Source: Hyphomicrobiales bacterium
GTDB lineage: Bacteria; Pseudomonadota; Alphaproteobacteria; Rhizobiales; Rhizobiaceae
Reading direction: 5' to 3'
NCBI GenBank assembly: GCA_900472175.1
Contig: UCHD01000001.1
Span: 248,001-312,000, forward strand
Length of the DNA: 64,000 nucleotides
The translations under genes and the position numbers were made by a program. Positions 7,602-16,233 of the stretch are shown piece by piece (the stretch's first letter is position 1; every line of letters starts with the position of its first letter). The notes under the pieces were generated by a model that made no database searches, had not been told where the DNA came from, and saw only the letters and a program-made list of their open reading frames with translations.

Positions 7602-9995
7602 TCAGAGCGAGCTTGAGGCTTCGGCAAGGCAGTTGTCATCGGTGAAGGAGGCACCATCGCAGCCGCTGCCGGCAATTTTCACCGTCTGCTTCAGCGCCCA
7701 GATGGCAAGATCTGCGGGTACCAGTGGCTTGCTGATCAGATAACCCTGAAAATGATCGCAGCCGGCCGCAGTCAGCATGGCGCGCTTCTCGTCGGTATCC
7801 ACCCCTTCGGCAACCACGGCCATGTTCTGTGCATGGCAAAGCGCAATCATTGCCTTCAGGGCCGGCAGGGATTCCTCGTTGGCGAGATTTTGAACCAGTG
7901 CCCGATCGAGCTTGATGGTGTCGGCTGTATATTCGATGATCTGCTGCACGGATGTGTAACCGGCGCCGAAATCGTCGATGGAAATGCGAAATCCCCGATC
8001 ACGCAGGGTCTTGATGTTCTGGTGCACCTGGTCGCCAAGCTTGACAGCATAGGTTTCCGTCAGTTCGATCTCAATGGTGCGCGGATCGAGCCCGTGCCGG
8101 GCCGCACAGCCGGAAAAGTAATCGCTGATTGATTTGGAATGCAATTCGGCCGACGACATGTTGATCGCCAGTACGGTTTCCGGCCCAAACAGCTGCTTCA
8201 GGCGGTGGTGTTCCGACATCGCCCGGTTGATCACCCACCAGTCGATTTTGGTGAACAGGCCGGTGCTTTCGGCAATCGGGACGAATTCGTCGGGGGTAAC
8301 GTTGCCAAGCATTGGCGAGACCCAGCGCAATAGGGCCTCGCAACCGATCACCTTGCCGCCAGCATTGACGATCGGCATATAGACAAGGTGGAACTGCTCG
8401 TCGGGATCGACCTGTTGCAGTTCCTCCTGGATATGCCGGATGCGATCGCGTTTGTCCTGCAGCGCCCGTGAGAAGCGCGATGAGCGGTTCTTGCCGTTGG
8501 TCTTGGCCTGGTACATCGCCGCATCGGCATTGGAGATCAATTCGGCAAGGTTGGTTGCATCCGTCGGGCAGATGGCAACGCCGATGCTGGCGGTGACCGG
8601 ATAATATTTGCCGCGCACTTCGAGGCCGTTGGAAAACAGCGCGAGAACCGCGGCACACATTTCCCGGATCGTGCCGTCACCCGGCTTCGATTGCACGAGA
8701 ACAGCAAATTCATCACCGGACAGACGGGCAAACACGGCTGGCGGCATCCGCCGCCGTGCTACGATGATGCTGATCGTGGCATCGATCCGCAGCGCCAGCG
8801 TTTTGAGCAGGTCATCGCCGACCTCATGGCCATATTTGTCGTTGACGAACTTGAAGTGGTCGATGTCGATGAACAGAAGGCTGCAATGGCCGCCTTGTGC
8901 CGTGACCGTGTCGATGACGTCGGCGGCCAGCATGTTGAAATGGGCGCGGTTGCTGATACCGGTCAATGTATCGGTCCAGGACGCCTGTTGTACCAAGTTC
9001 AAGGCGCGCTTCGATTGATCATGCAATTGTTTGATATTGCTCGTCAATCGTCCGATTTCTCCTGCAGAAACGGTGTCCGTGATGCCGTCGTTTTCACCGC
9101 TCATCACTGCCGTCACCTGCCGGTCGAGAGCCGAGATCGGGTTGGTGATGAACCGGCGGATCAGCGCGATCATCAGGCCGACGGAAATGAAGCTCATTAC
9201 CAGCGCACCAAAAATCAGCAGCAGTTTCAGCTGCCCCATATTACCGGATCCGTGCGATGCCGGGACCGTCAATGTCGCAAACAGCGAGGGTGCCATCCGG
9301 ACGGCCGCGGAAAGTTCATCGGGCAACTGTTGCTGTGGTGCGGTCTCGAAATTGACCGGAATTTCGTATTCCTTCTCCAAGGCCCGCTGCATTGCCAGGA
9401 ACTGTGTCGGCTCGATGGCCACCTGCACCAGCAGCGCGTCCGCCTTGGCGCTCGGCAACGGCCGGCTGAACGTGACCGGGTCGATGAATTCCGAATAGAC
9501 GATCAGGGGACGGGGATCGGCGTCATGCAGGAAGCTCCAGTCGCGTAGCTGGCTGCCGCCGGAAAGCCGGTTGGCCAGCGCAAATTGTGGCGCACCGATC
9601 TCGGCGAATGGATCGTCGCTGTTCTCAAAATAATAACCCGGTGTCAGGTCGGGATTGAGGATGGTGAAGGAGATGAATTTCTTCGGGTCGTCGGACAGAG
9701 AGCGCACGTTCTGCTGCAGCCGAAGCCCAAGCGCATTGTTGCGATAGGTTTCATCCGGTTCCGACACGAACAGCCGGACGGCATTGCCCTCGAGGATCGA
9801 GTAGAGAAAGCTCCGGCTCTGGCTGACCTCGTTGCGAAACAGCGCGGCCATATGGTCGAGCTGTTGCGAAAGCCGTGTCCGCTCCAGAGACAGGACGGAA
9901 CGTCCCTGAACAAAATAGACCGAAAGCGCGGCCAGCAGATAACCTGCAAGGACGACCGGAAAGATCAGGAGAAAAGCGCGTTTGCCAAGTGTCAC
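7602..9995 (-). CDS. Membrane GGDEF-EAL c-di-GMP enzyme coupled to a binding protein (MbaA-like)
   Basis: A 797-residue inner-membrane protein. TM1 is at residues 7-30, then a periplasmic sensor domain of about 220 residues, TM2 at about 255-277, a HAMP linker, a GGDEF domain (about 340-505) with SGDEF as active-site motif, and an EAL domain (about 525-780) with intact EALLRW, ELTET and DDFGAGY motifs. Both synthesis and hydrolysis of c-di-GMP are therefore possible. It starts with GTG that overlaps the stop of the upstream periplasmic polyamine-binding-like gene (GTGA), implying translational coupling and joint function. Domain order and the partner match MbaA of the Vibrio NspS-MbaA system. 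The ligand and the direction of the output are unknown. Confidence 0.9.
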   Translation of the reverse strand: MTLGKRAFLLIFPVVLAGYLLAALSVYFVQGRSVLSLERTRLSQQLDHMAALFRNEVSQSRSFLYSILEGNAVRLFVSEPDETYRNNALGLRLQQNVRSLSDDPKKFISFTILNPDLTPGYYFENSDDPFAEIGAPQFALANRLSGGSQLRDWSFLHDADPRPLIVYSEFIDPVTFSRPLPSAKADALLVQVAIEPTQFLAMQRALEKEYEIPVNFETAPQQQLPDELSAAVRMAPSLFATLTVPASHGSGNMGQLKLLLIFGALVMSFISVGLMIALIRRFITNPISALDRQVTAVMSGENDGITDTVSAGEIGRLTSNIKQLHDQSKRALNLVQQASWTDTLTGISNRAHFNMLAADVIDTVTAQGGHCSLLFIDIDHFKFVNDKYGHEVGDDLLKTLALRIDATISIIVARRRMPPAVFARLSGDEFAVLVQSKPGDGTIREMCAAVLALFSNGLEVRGKYYPVTASIGVAICPTDATNLAELISNADAAMYQAKTNGKNRSSRFSRALQDKRDRIRHIQEELQQVDPDEQFHLVYMPIVNAGGKVIGCEALLRWVSPMLGNVTPDEFVPIAESTGLFTKIDWWVINRAMSEHHRLKQLFGPETVLAINMSSAELHSKSISDYFSGCAARHGLDPRTIEIELTETYAVKLGDQVHQNIKTLRDRGFRISIDDFGAGYTSVQQIIEYTADTIKLDRALVQNLANEESLPALKAMIALCHAQNMAVVAEGVDTDEKRAMLTAAGCDHFQGYLISKPLVPADLAIWALKQTVKIAGSGCDGASFTDDNCLAEASSSL

Positions 9996-11035
9996 TGGAA
10001 GTTTGCCATTGAGCTGATGATGCGCCGGCGGGTCTGGATAGACTGGATCGACAATTCCTGCTGGTACTGGCTCTTGGCCAGGATGTCGGCCGGCGGATAT
10101 ATTTCCTGGTCGGCGCGCATTTCGGCGGGGATCAGGTCGAGCGCTTTTTCGCTTGCCGTGGGCATCGTCAGGGTCTCAGCATTGGCTGCCGCACTTTCAG
10201 GCGAGCCAATGAAGTCGAGCAACTGCAGTGCAAGAGCCTTGCGCGGTGAGGCGGCGGTAACGGCCATACAGTCGAGCCAAGAAAGCGTACCTTCCTTCGG
10301 TACGGCGTAACGCCAGACGCCGGGTGTGCCGGCCTTGTCGTTGAGCACGTGCTGGTCGCCGCTGTAAGCCAGCGCCATGTAGATGTTATTGCCGTTTTCA
10401 GGGTTTTGGATCGAAGTGATCACATAATCATAGGTCAGAACAAACGGCGCCTGTTTCTTCATCACCTCGAATGCGGCTTTCAGCGTCTCGCTGTCATTGG
10501 CATTGATGGACTTTCCCAGCATGGCCAGCGGTGCGACGAAGGCTTCGTTGTGATCGTCATACATGGCGATATGTTTTGTCAGCTCGGGCGCCGGCGACAT
10601 CAGGTCGTTCCAGGATGTGGGCGTGGTCTTGACCCTGTCGGAACGGTAGACGATGCCCATCGTGCCCCAGAGGTAAGGCATGCCATAGCCGGCGCAGCGG
10701 GACGTCCATTCGGGCTTATAGTCTTTGATCGACGTAAGGTTTTTTTCCGATAAGGGTTCCAGCATGCCGCGCTTGCCGAACAGGCCGGCGCCGTTTTCTC
10801 CGATCACCACAAGATCGATATTACTGCTGGGATCGGACAGCACCTCATCGCGCGCATCGCCGCTGTCATAATAGATCTGGTGCACGGCAACGCCGGTCTT
10901 CTCGGTCCAGCGGTCAAGGATCTTCTGGTCGATATAGGATTCCCAGATCAGCAGGTTCAGCGTTTCCGCGTGCGCCGGTACCGGCGCGATCGATACGCCA
11001 AGCGCAGTGGAAGCGGCAATTAACGTGTTGCGCAT
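9992..11035 (-). CDS. Orphan PotD/NspS-like periplasmic polyamine-binding protein
   Basis: A 347-residue secreted solute-binding protein. The signal peptide ends at AHA before ETLNLLIWESYID, which is the characteristic start of mature PotD/PotF-type spermidine/putrescine-binding proteins. Further family features are the MPYLWGTMGIVYRSD segment and the WLDCMAV segment. I chose ATG at 11035 with GGGGTGA upstream over the GTG at 11044. No permease or ATPase genes are nearby; instead the gene overlaps a GGDEF-EAL membrane protein by four bases. This is the NspS-MbaA layout, in which the binding protein reports periplasmic polyamines to a c-di-GMP enzyme. Polyamine binding is inferred from family. 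Confidence 0.88.
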   Translation of the reverse strand: MRNTLIAASTALGVSIAPVPAHAETLNLLIWESYIDQKILDRWTEKTGVAVHQIYYDSGDARDEVLSDPSSNIDLVVIGENGAGLFGKRGMLEPLSEKNLTSIKDYKPEWTSRCAGYGMPYLWGTMGIVYRSDRVKTTPTSWNDLMSPAPELTKHIAMYDDHNEAFVAPLAMLGKSINANDSETLKAAFEVMKKQAPFVLTYDYVITSIQNPENGNNIYMALAYSGDQHVLNDKAGTPGVWRYAVPKEGTLSWLDCMAVTAASPRKALALQLLDFIGSPESAAANAETLTMPTASEKALDLIPAEMRADQEIYPPADILAKSQYQQELSIQSIQTRRRIISSMANFQ

Positions 11036-11248
11036 CGAATTCACCCCGATAGTCCCCGGGGTGAACCTTAGCGCGCAATGTTTGATGAATACTTACAACC
11101 GGGTGCGCCAGGTTGTGTGTCGGTTGAGTTTTTTCGGCGATCTCGCAAAGATTGTGTCCCGTTTTGCTGCGACATCAAGGCAGCCTGTTGCGCCTCGAAA
11201 GATGCGGCGTTTGATGTCATTCATGGATGCGGTTCAGGAGGAATATCG

Positions 11249-11677
11249 ATGAGTTATCTGCTGTTCAAATCTCTGCACATCGTTGCCGTCATCACCTGGA
11301 TGGGTGGCATGGTCCTGTCGTCCGCCGCCATGCTTTGGCTTGCGACGGCTAACCGGCCCCGCATCGAGCATGAAACGGAGATCGTCGCAGCACTCAAGCG
11401 GTGGGACAGCCGTGTGACCTCTCCGGCAATGGGGCTTGCCTGGATTTTCGGCATCGTCATTGCGGTGGAGGGCGACTGGTTCAGCCAGCCGTGGCTTCAT
11501 GCCAAGCTGGCACTGGTCATTGCCCTGTCGGCGCTGCATGGAAATCTGTCGGCGAGCTTCCGCCGTTTACAGGCCGATCCTGGCCGCGAACCGCCCGGTT
11601 ACTTGACGTATTCCGGGGTTTTGACGCTCGCAGCCATAGTCGGGATCGTTTTCCTGGTCGTTCTCAAGCCGTTCTGA
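11249..11677 (+). CDS. Small HemJ/CopD-like membrane protein
   Basis: A 142-residue protein with four hydrophobic segments (about 4-28, 62-80, 85-105, 118-140). The N-terminal KSLHIVAVITWMGGMV carries the His and the W-x-G-x pattern seen in HemJ (protoporphyrinogen oxidase) and CopD-type membrane proteins, and RWDSRVTSPAM in the first loop fits the HemJ-like group. ATG 11249 has an excellent AGGAGG seven to eight bases upstream. Whether it acts in haem synthesis cannot be decided: it is also compatible with an uncharacterised DUF2269/CopD relative. Convergent with the MFS gene, only one base apart. Confidence 0.6.
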   Translation: MSYLLFKSLHIVAVITWMGGMVLSSAAMLWLATANRPRIEHETEIVAALKRWDSRVTSPAMGLAWIFGIVIAVEGDWFSQPWLHAKLALVIALSALHGNLSASFRRLQADPGREPPGYLTYSGVLTLAAIVGIVFLVVLKPF

Positions 11678-11678
11678 T

Positions 11679-12878
11679 TTACCGGTGGCTTGGGAGCTTC
11701 GGCAGGAAGATTGTCAGAAGGCCGAGTAACGGCATGTAGGAGCAGAGCGTGTAGACGAACTCGATACCGTTGCGATCGGCAAAGACGCCGAGCACCGCCG
11801 CGCCGATGCCGCCGAAGCCGAAGGCAAAGCCGAAGAACATGCCGGCGATCAGGCCGACGCGGCCCGGCACCAGCTCCTGGGCAAAGACCACGATGGCCGA
11901 GAACGCCGAGGAGAAGATGAAGCCGATGATGATGACCAGTGCTGCCGTCCAGAACAGGTTGGCATAGGGCAGGAGCAGCGCGAAGGGGATGACGCCGAGG
12001 ATCGAGAACCAGATGACGAAGCGCGCGCCAAAACGGTCGCCGATCGGCCCGCCGAAGATCACGCCTGCAGCTGAGGCACCGAGGAACAGGAACAGGAGCA
12101 TCTGGGCTTCCTGGACGCCGACACCGAACTTCTCGATGGTGAAGAAGGTGAAATAGCTCGACAGGCTGGAGAGATAGGCATTCTTCGTTGCGGTCAGGAT
12201 GACGAGAACGATCAGCGTCCAGATCACCTGATTGCGCGGCAAGGGCAGGGTGCGGCTGACGACTTTCCGGCCCGCCGAACTGCGGCGGTGGCGGGTGTAC
12301 CAGACGCTGACCCAGGACAGAACCATGAAACCCGTCAGTGCAATGACCGAGAACCAGCTCAGGCTGCCCTGTCCCTGCGGAATGACGATGAAGGCGGCCA
12401 GAAGCGGCCCGATCGCGGTGCCGGTATTGCCGCCGACCTGAAACAGCGATTGGGCAAGACCGTGGCGGCCGCCCGAGGCAAGCCGCGCCACGCGCGATGC
12501 TTCCGGATGGAAGATCGCCGAGCCGATGCCGATCAGGCATGCACCGATGACCAGCACATAGAAATGATGGGCATTGGCAAGGGTGATCAGGCCGGCGCAG
12601 GTCGACAGCATCGCGGCAGGCAGCGAAAACGGCATCGGCCAGCGGTCGGTGACGACGCCGACGGCAGGCTGCAGCAGCGACGCGGTGACCTGGAACGCGA
12701 AGGTCAGAAGGCCGATCTGCACGAAATCGAGCGCATAATTCTCTTTCAGCAGCGGATAGAGCGAGGTGAGCAGCGACTGCATGATATCGTTCAGCATGTG
12801 GCAGAAGCTGACGGCCACGATAACGGAAACTGCCGTCTTTTCCGGGCTGATGCCTGTGGGTGATGTGATGCTCGCCAT
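11679..12878 (-). CDS. MFS efflux transporter, fosmidomycin-resistance (Fsr) type
   Basis: A 399-residue major-facilitator protein with 12 predicted membrane segments. The N-terminal FCHMLNDIMQSLLTSLYPLLK is the signature of the Fsr/fosmidomycin-resistance subgroup, followed by GLLTFAFQVTASLLQP and a DRWP loop between TM2 and TM3. GNTGTAIGP lies in the TM4-TM5 region. The start at 12878 has GAGGAAG eight bases upstream; a longer reading frame continues upstream but crosses the promoter region. It is divergent from an AraC regulator at 12990, which probably controls it. The natural substrate is unknown. Confidence 0.9.
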   Translation of the reverse strand: MASITSPTGISPEKTAVSVIVAVSFCHMLNDIMQSLLTSLYPLLKENYALDFVQIGLLTFAFQVTASLLQPAVGVVTDRWPMPFSLPAAMLSTCAGLITLANAHHFYVLVIGACLIGIGSAIFHPEASRVARLASGGRHGLAQSLFQVGGNTGTAIGPLLAAFIVIPQGQGSLSWFSVIALTGFMVLSWVSVWYTRHRRSSAGRKVVSRTLPLPRNQVIWTLIVLVILTATKNAYLSSLSSYFTFFTIEKFGVGVQEAQMLLFLFLGASAAGVIFGGPIGDRFGARFVIWFSILGVIPFALLLPYANLFWTAALVIIIGFIFSSAFSAIVVFAQELVPGRVGLIAGMFFGFAFGFGGIGAAVLGVFADRNGIEFVYTLCSYMPLLGLLTIFLPKLPSHR

Positions 12879-12989
12879 GCTGTCTTCCTCGCCGGACGGA
12901 TAGGGTAAATACGAATATGCGCTGTCTCTACATCGCTTGAGTGTGGCCTGCTTTTGTGCTTTGGTCGCATTCTTTCGAGAGTGGGCCAA

Positions 12990-13805
12990 ATGCAGCAATA
13001 TGATGCGAAATCGGGCAATCCCGCCCGCGATGATACCCACCGCGAGAACCTTTTGTGGATCGATCTCAACGATGATCCCATCACGGCGCTTGGCCGGCTT
13101 TACCCGGCCGGTTCCCGCGGACTGCCGCACAGTCACACCAAGACCCAGCTTTGGTGCGCCCGCCGGGGCGTGGTTCTGGTCAATACCGCAGGCGGGCGCT
13201 GGATGATCCCGCCCGGCCACGGTTTGCTCATTCCCGCCGGTCTCGAGCATTTCAGCGAGATGATCAGCGATGTCGAAATGCATTCCATCTACGCCGATCC
13301 TCTGGTGATCTCGGCCGATCAGCCGCGCGTTCTCGAGGTGACGCCGCTTGCGGCCAGTCTGATGGAAGAGTTGGTCCTGTCGGAAGAAAAGCCGCTGACG
13401 CCACGCCGCAAGCGGCTGATCATCGAGCTTCTGCTGGACGAAATCAGTTTCCTGCCGGAGCGGCCGCTCGGCCTGCCGTTTCCGAGCGACGCGCGGCTTG
13501 GCCGCCTGTGCCGGCATTTTCTGAAATCGCCGGATGCCAATGCCGGTATTGACGAATGGGCCAGTGGCCTGGGAATGAGCCGCCGCTCCTTCACCCGGCT
13601 GTTTCGCGCCGAAACCGGCGTCAGCTTCGTCACCTGGCGCCAGCAGGCCTGCATCTTCGCCTCGCTGCCGCGCTTGGCCGAGGGCGATCCGGTGACCAAT
13701 GTCGCGCTCGATGCCGGTTATGAAAATATCGCCGCCTTTACCACCATGTTCCGGCGCATGCTGGGAAGTTCGCCCAGTACCTATCTGAAGTCACGGATGG
13801 CGTGA
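12990..13805 (+). CDS. AraC-family transcriptional regulator with cupin sensor
   Basis: A 271-residue regulator. Residues 1-110 form a cupin-like sensor (LPHSHTKTQLWCARRGVVLV, WMIPPGHGLLIPAGLEH), and the C-terminal part holds the two AraC helix-turn-helix motifs (IDEWASGLGMSRRSFTRLFRAETG and ALDAGYENIAAFTTMFRR). The last motif ends with GSSPSTYL, the usual AraC end. Start ATG 12990 follows GAGAGTGGG. The 111-base divergent interval shared with the MFS exporter suggests it regulates that gene in response to a small molecule; autoregulation is likely but not visible. Confidence 0.92.
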   Translation: MQQYDAKSGNPARDDTHRENLLWIDLNDDPITALGRLYPAGSRGLPHSHTKTQLWCARRGVVLVNTAGGRWMIPPGHGLLIPAGLEHFSEMISDVEMHSIYADPLVISADQPRVLEVTPLAASLMEELVLSEEKPLTPRRKRLIIELLLDEISFLPERPLGLPFPSDARLGRLCRHFLKSPDANAGIDEWASGLGMSRRSFTRLFRAETGVSFVTWRQQACIFASLPRLAEGDPVTNVALDAGYENIAAFTTMFRRMLGSSPSTYLKSRMA

Positions 13806-14050
13806 CATCGGGTTTGCAGCCGTTCGAGTGAAAATACGTTTCCTGCCCGCCGTCATCTACGGTGGAGCGCGGGACACGTCTGGTGGGTGTGTTGTGCTGA
13901 CCTATCTAAGGTGTTGTAAATTATAGTCTTCACCTTGAAATGGACATCCCGCATGGAAAACAAAGACTGAAATCTCCTGGTTAACGAGATGGTAGTGCGG
14001 CGATGCCTATAAGGCCCGGAACGAACCGTTTTTGTGTCTGGAGTTCCGAC

Positions 14051-14860
14051 GTGTTCAACCGATCCTTGTTTGCCCTTTCCGCCGGGCTGTTTCTTGCCGC
14101 TTCCGTTTCCGCCCAGGCGCAGGAGCGCCAGCATTTCTGGTCCGGAGACTGGTACCTGAAAGTCGGCGCCACCGGCTTCATCGGCCCGAAATATGACGGC
14201 TCATCCGATCGGCTGTTTCAGGCCGCGCCGCTGATTTCGCTCGGCCGGGCCGGCAGCACTGTGCGATTTTCGTCCCGCAACGATAATCCGGCCTTCGCCT
14301 TCGTCGACAAGGGCGCGTTTCGCGCCGGCGTTGTCGGCAAGCTGATCTTTGAGCGTGATGACGATACGTCCTCCGATCTCAAGGGGCTCGATCCGGTTCG
14401 CTTCGGCGGTGAACTCGGCGGCTTCGTCGAGGTCTATCCAACCGACTGGCTGCGCGTCCGCGCCGAATTGCGCCAGGGTATCCGCAGTCATCATGGCCTT
14501 GTCGCGGATGTCGCAGCGGATGGGTTCGTCGATGTCAGCGATAATGTGCGCGTTTCTGCCGGCCCGCGTCTGTCGGCTGCCACCAGCGATTATTTTGATG
14601 CCTATTACGGCGTCAGTTCATCGGAGGCGGCCAAGTCCGGCTATTCAAAATATGCGCCGTCCGGTGGCCTGGATTCGATCGGAGCGGGCGCCGCCATCAC
14701 CTGGCAGGCTACCGAAAAGCTCGAAACCAGCGCTTTTGCCGAATACAAGCGGCTGATGGGGCCAGCGGCGGATTCGAGCATCGTCAACGAAGGCGGCAGC
14801 CGCAACCAGTTCATGGTCGGTATGTCCGCCACCTACCGTTTCGATTTCACGCTGGAATAG
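14051..14860 (+). CDS. MipA/OmpV family outer-membrane protein
   Basis: About 269 residues from GTG 14051, chosen because TGGAG sits seven bases upstream and the signal peptide (FNRSLFALSAGLFLAASVSAQA) then starts correctly; an ATG at 14003 would add 16 residues in front of it. The mature chain shows alternating beta-barrel strands: YLKVGATGFIGPKYDGS, the ELGGFVEVYPTDWLRVRAELRQG segment, VSAGPRLS, YYGVSSSEA and a C-terminal MSATYRFDF strand ending in an aromatic. These are MipA/OmpV features (scaffold for murein synthases, or porin-like). Monocistronic, 185 bases before ubiA's reading frame partner. Confidence 0.9.
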   Translation: MFNRSLFALSAGLFLAASVSAQAQERQHFWSGDWYLKVGATGFIGPKYDGSSDRLFQAAPLISLGRAGSTVRFSSRNDNPAFAFVDKGAFRAGVVGKLIFERDDDTSSDLKGLDPVRFGGELGGFVEVYPTDWLRVRAELRQGIRSHHGLVADVAADGFVDVSDNVRVSAGPRLSAATSDYFDAYYGVSSSEAAKSGYSKYAPSGGLDSIGAGAAITWQATEKLETSAFAEYKRLMGPAADSSIVNEGGSRNQFMVGMSATYRFDFTLE

Positions 14861-14926
14861 CCGTCCGCTTGCCATGCGGCGGTCTGTCGGCTTGACCGCG
14901 GACCGCTTGCGCTGCAAACAATCGGC

Positions 14927-15886
14927 ATGAACACTCGTCCTGCCGATTCCGGGCGCGTCCACGATGCGCCGTCCAACAACTGGGTTTATCGCGTGCTGCC
15001 AAGGCCGCTCTGGCCCTATGCGCAGCTTGCCCGCTGGGACAGGCCGATCGGCTGGCAATTGCTGATGTGGCCCTGCTTCTGGTCGGCAGCGCTGGCTGCC
15101 AATGCGGCCGCGGCGCTCGGCACGTTTTCACCCGGCCGCTTTGCCCTTCATCTTCTGTTGTTCTTCATCGGCGCTGTCGCCATGCGCGGTGCCGGCTGTA
15201 CCTATAACGATATTGTCGACCACGACATCGACATGGAAGTGGCGCGCACTCGCTCGCGGCCATTGCCGTCGGGCCGTGTCACACGGCTGCAAGCCAAGAT
15301 TTTCATGGTGCTGCAGGCTCTTGCCGGTCTGATTGTGCTGTTGCAGTTCAACAGTGTTTCGATTTTCCTCGGCGTGTTTTCGCTGATCTTCGTTGCCGTC
15401 TATCCCTTTGCCAAGCGGTTTACCGACTGGCCGCAGTTCTTTCTTGGCCTTGCCTTTTCCTGGGGGGCGATCGTGGGCTGGTCGGCGGAATTTGGGACGA
15501 TTACATGGGCATCGGTCATGCTTTACGCCGCAGCCATCGCCTGGACGGTCGGCTATGACACGATCTATGCCTATCAGGACAAGGAGGATGACGAGCTGAT
15601 CGGCGTGCGCTCGACCGCCCGGCGGTTTGGCGAGCGCCCGCGTCCATGGCTGTTCGGCCTCTATGGACTGACGATCGTGCTCTTGCTTTTTTCGTTCGCG
15701 CTGGCGGGCGCCGGGTTGCTGGCCTATGCAGGCCTGCTGATTGCAGCCGTCCTGCTGTTTTACCAGATCCTCGTGCTCGATATCCACGATGCCGCCCAGT
15801 GCCTGGCTTTGTTCAAGTTCAACAACGTCGTTGGCCTGATTTTGTTTGCCGGCCTCTGCGCGGCACTGCTGGTCCGGCTGGCGTAA
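14927..15886 (+). CDS. ubiA: 4-hydroxybenzoate octaprenyltransferase
   Basis: A 319-residue membrane prenyltransferase that attaches the polyprenyl tail to 4-hydroxybenzoate in ubiquinone synthesis. The two aspartate-rich motifs are present: NDIVDHDIDMEVARTRSRPL near residue 90 and YDTIYAYQDKEDD near residue 210. Six to eight hydrophobic segments follow the UbiA pattern (LLMWPCFW, FIGAVAMRGAGC, PQFFLGLAFSWG). The length is slightly above the E. coli enzyme because of an N-terminal extension typical of alphaproteobacteria. A hairpin lies directly after the stop, but its U-run serves the opposite strand. Confidence 0.96.
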   Translation: MNTRPADSGRVHDAPSNNWVYRVLPRPLWPYAQLARWDRPIGWQLLMWPCFWSAALAANAAAALGTFSPGRFALHLLLFFIGAVAMRGAGCTYNDIVDHDIDMEVARTRSRPLPSGRVTRLQAKIFMVLQALAGLIVLLQFNSVSIFLGVFSLIFVAVYPFAKRFTDWPQFFLGLAFSWGAIVGWSAEFGTITWASVMLYAAAIAWTVGYDTIYAYQDKEDDELIGVRSTARRFGERPRPWLFGLYGLTIVLLLFSFALAGAGLLAYAGLLIAAVLLFYQILVLDIHDAAQCLALFKFNNVVGLILFAGLCAALLVRLA

Positions 15887-15912
15887 AAAAGCCCTCCGGA
15901 AGGCCGGAGGGC
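15885..15912 (-). terminator. Rho-independent terminator for the 30-codon gene
   Basis: GCCCTCCGG and CCGGAGGGC form a perfect nine-base stem with an AAGG loop (15891-15912). On the minus strand it is followed by TTTTTT (15890-15885), so it is oriented to stop transcripts coming from the small gene at 15972-16064. On the plus strand it may also help end ubiA. Confidence 0.85.
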
Positions 15913-15971
15913 AACCGCAATAAACCGTCACTGGGCCGCACTTTGCAGCGCGCGGGCAGGCTATCGACGGG

Positions 15972-16064
15972 TCAGGCCCAGCTCAATTCCTTGTCGCGGT
16001 TCTTCTTCATTCTGGCAAAACGGGCGGAAAAGGCGGCAATCGCCGCAAGGATGAATGTACGCAT
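15972..16064 (-). CDS. Isolated 30-residue small protein gene
   Basis: A reading frame of 30 codons plus stop. ATG at 16064 is preceded by AAGGAG at ideal distance (AAGGAGACCAATC then ATG). The peptide starts MRTFILAAIAAFSARFARM and continues with a charged segment KKNRDKELSWA, giving a short hydrophobic or amphipathic helix followed by a basic/acidic tail. It sits as its own unit between two minus-strand terminators (16167-16194 upstream, 15885-15912 downstream). I do not recognise the family; size and charge recall rhizobial DUF1127-type small proteins, but the sequence lacks their motifs. Likely real, function unknown, possibly membrane-associated. Confidence 0.6.
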   Translation of the reverse strand: MRTFILAAIAAFSARFARMKKNRDKELSWA

Positions 16065-16166
16065 GATTGGTCTCCTTCTCGTGCCGGCAATTTGCTGTTT
16101 GCCTGTGGCATCAAGAAGGCGTTTCCAAGGTTTTCCAAAGGCTTGGTAAGGCTTTGAAAAAACAAG

Positions 16167-16194
16167 CAAAAAACCGGCTGCAGGGACAGCCGGT
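16167..16194 (-). terminator. Rho-independent terminator of the DUF6101 gene
   Basis: ACCGGCTG and CAGCCGGT pair around a six-base loop (16173-16194); on the minus strand the stem is followed by TTTTTT. It lies about 40 bases beyond the DUF6101 stop codon. Confidence 0.85.
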
Positions 16195-16233
16195 CTTTTG
16201 CACTGGAGGAAGGCGCGGAGATTGTGTCGAAAA

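Noticed and set aside
9992..11035. A polyamine ABC importer operon
   Set aside because: No permease or ATPase gene follows; the next gene is a GGDEF-EAL protein, so a sensory role is favoured.
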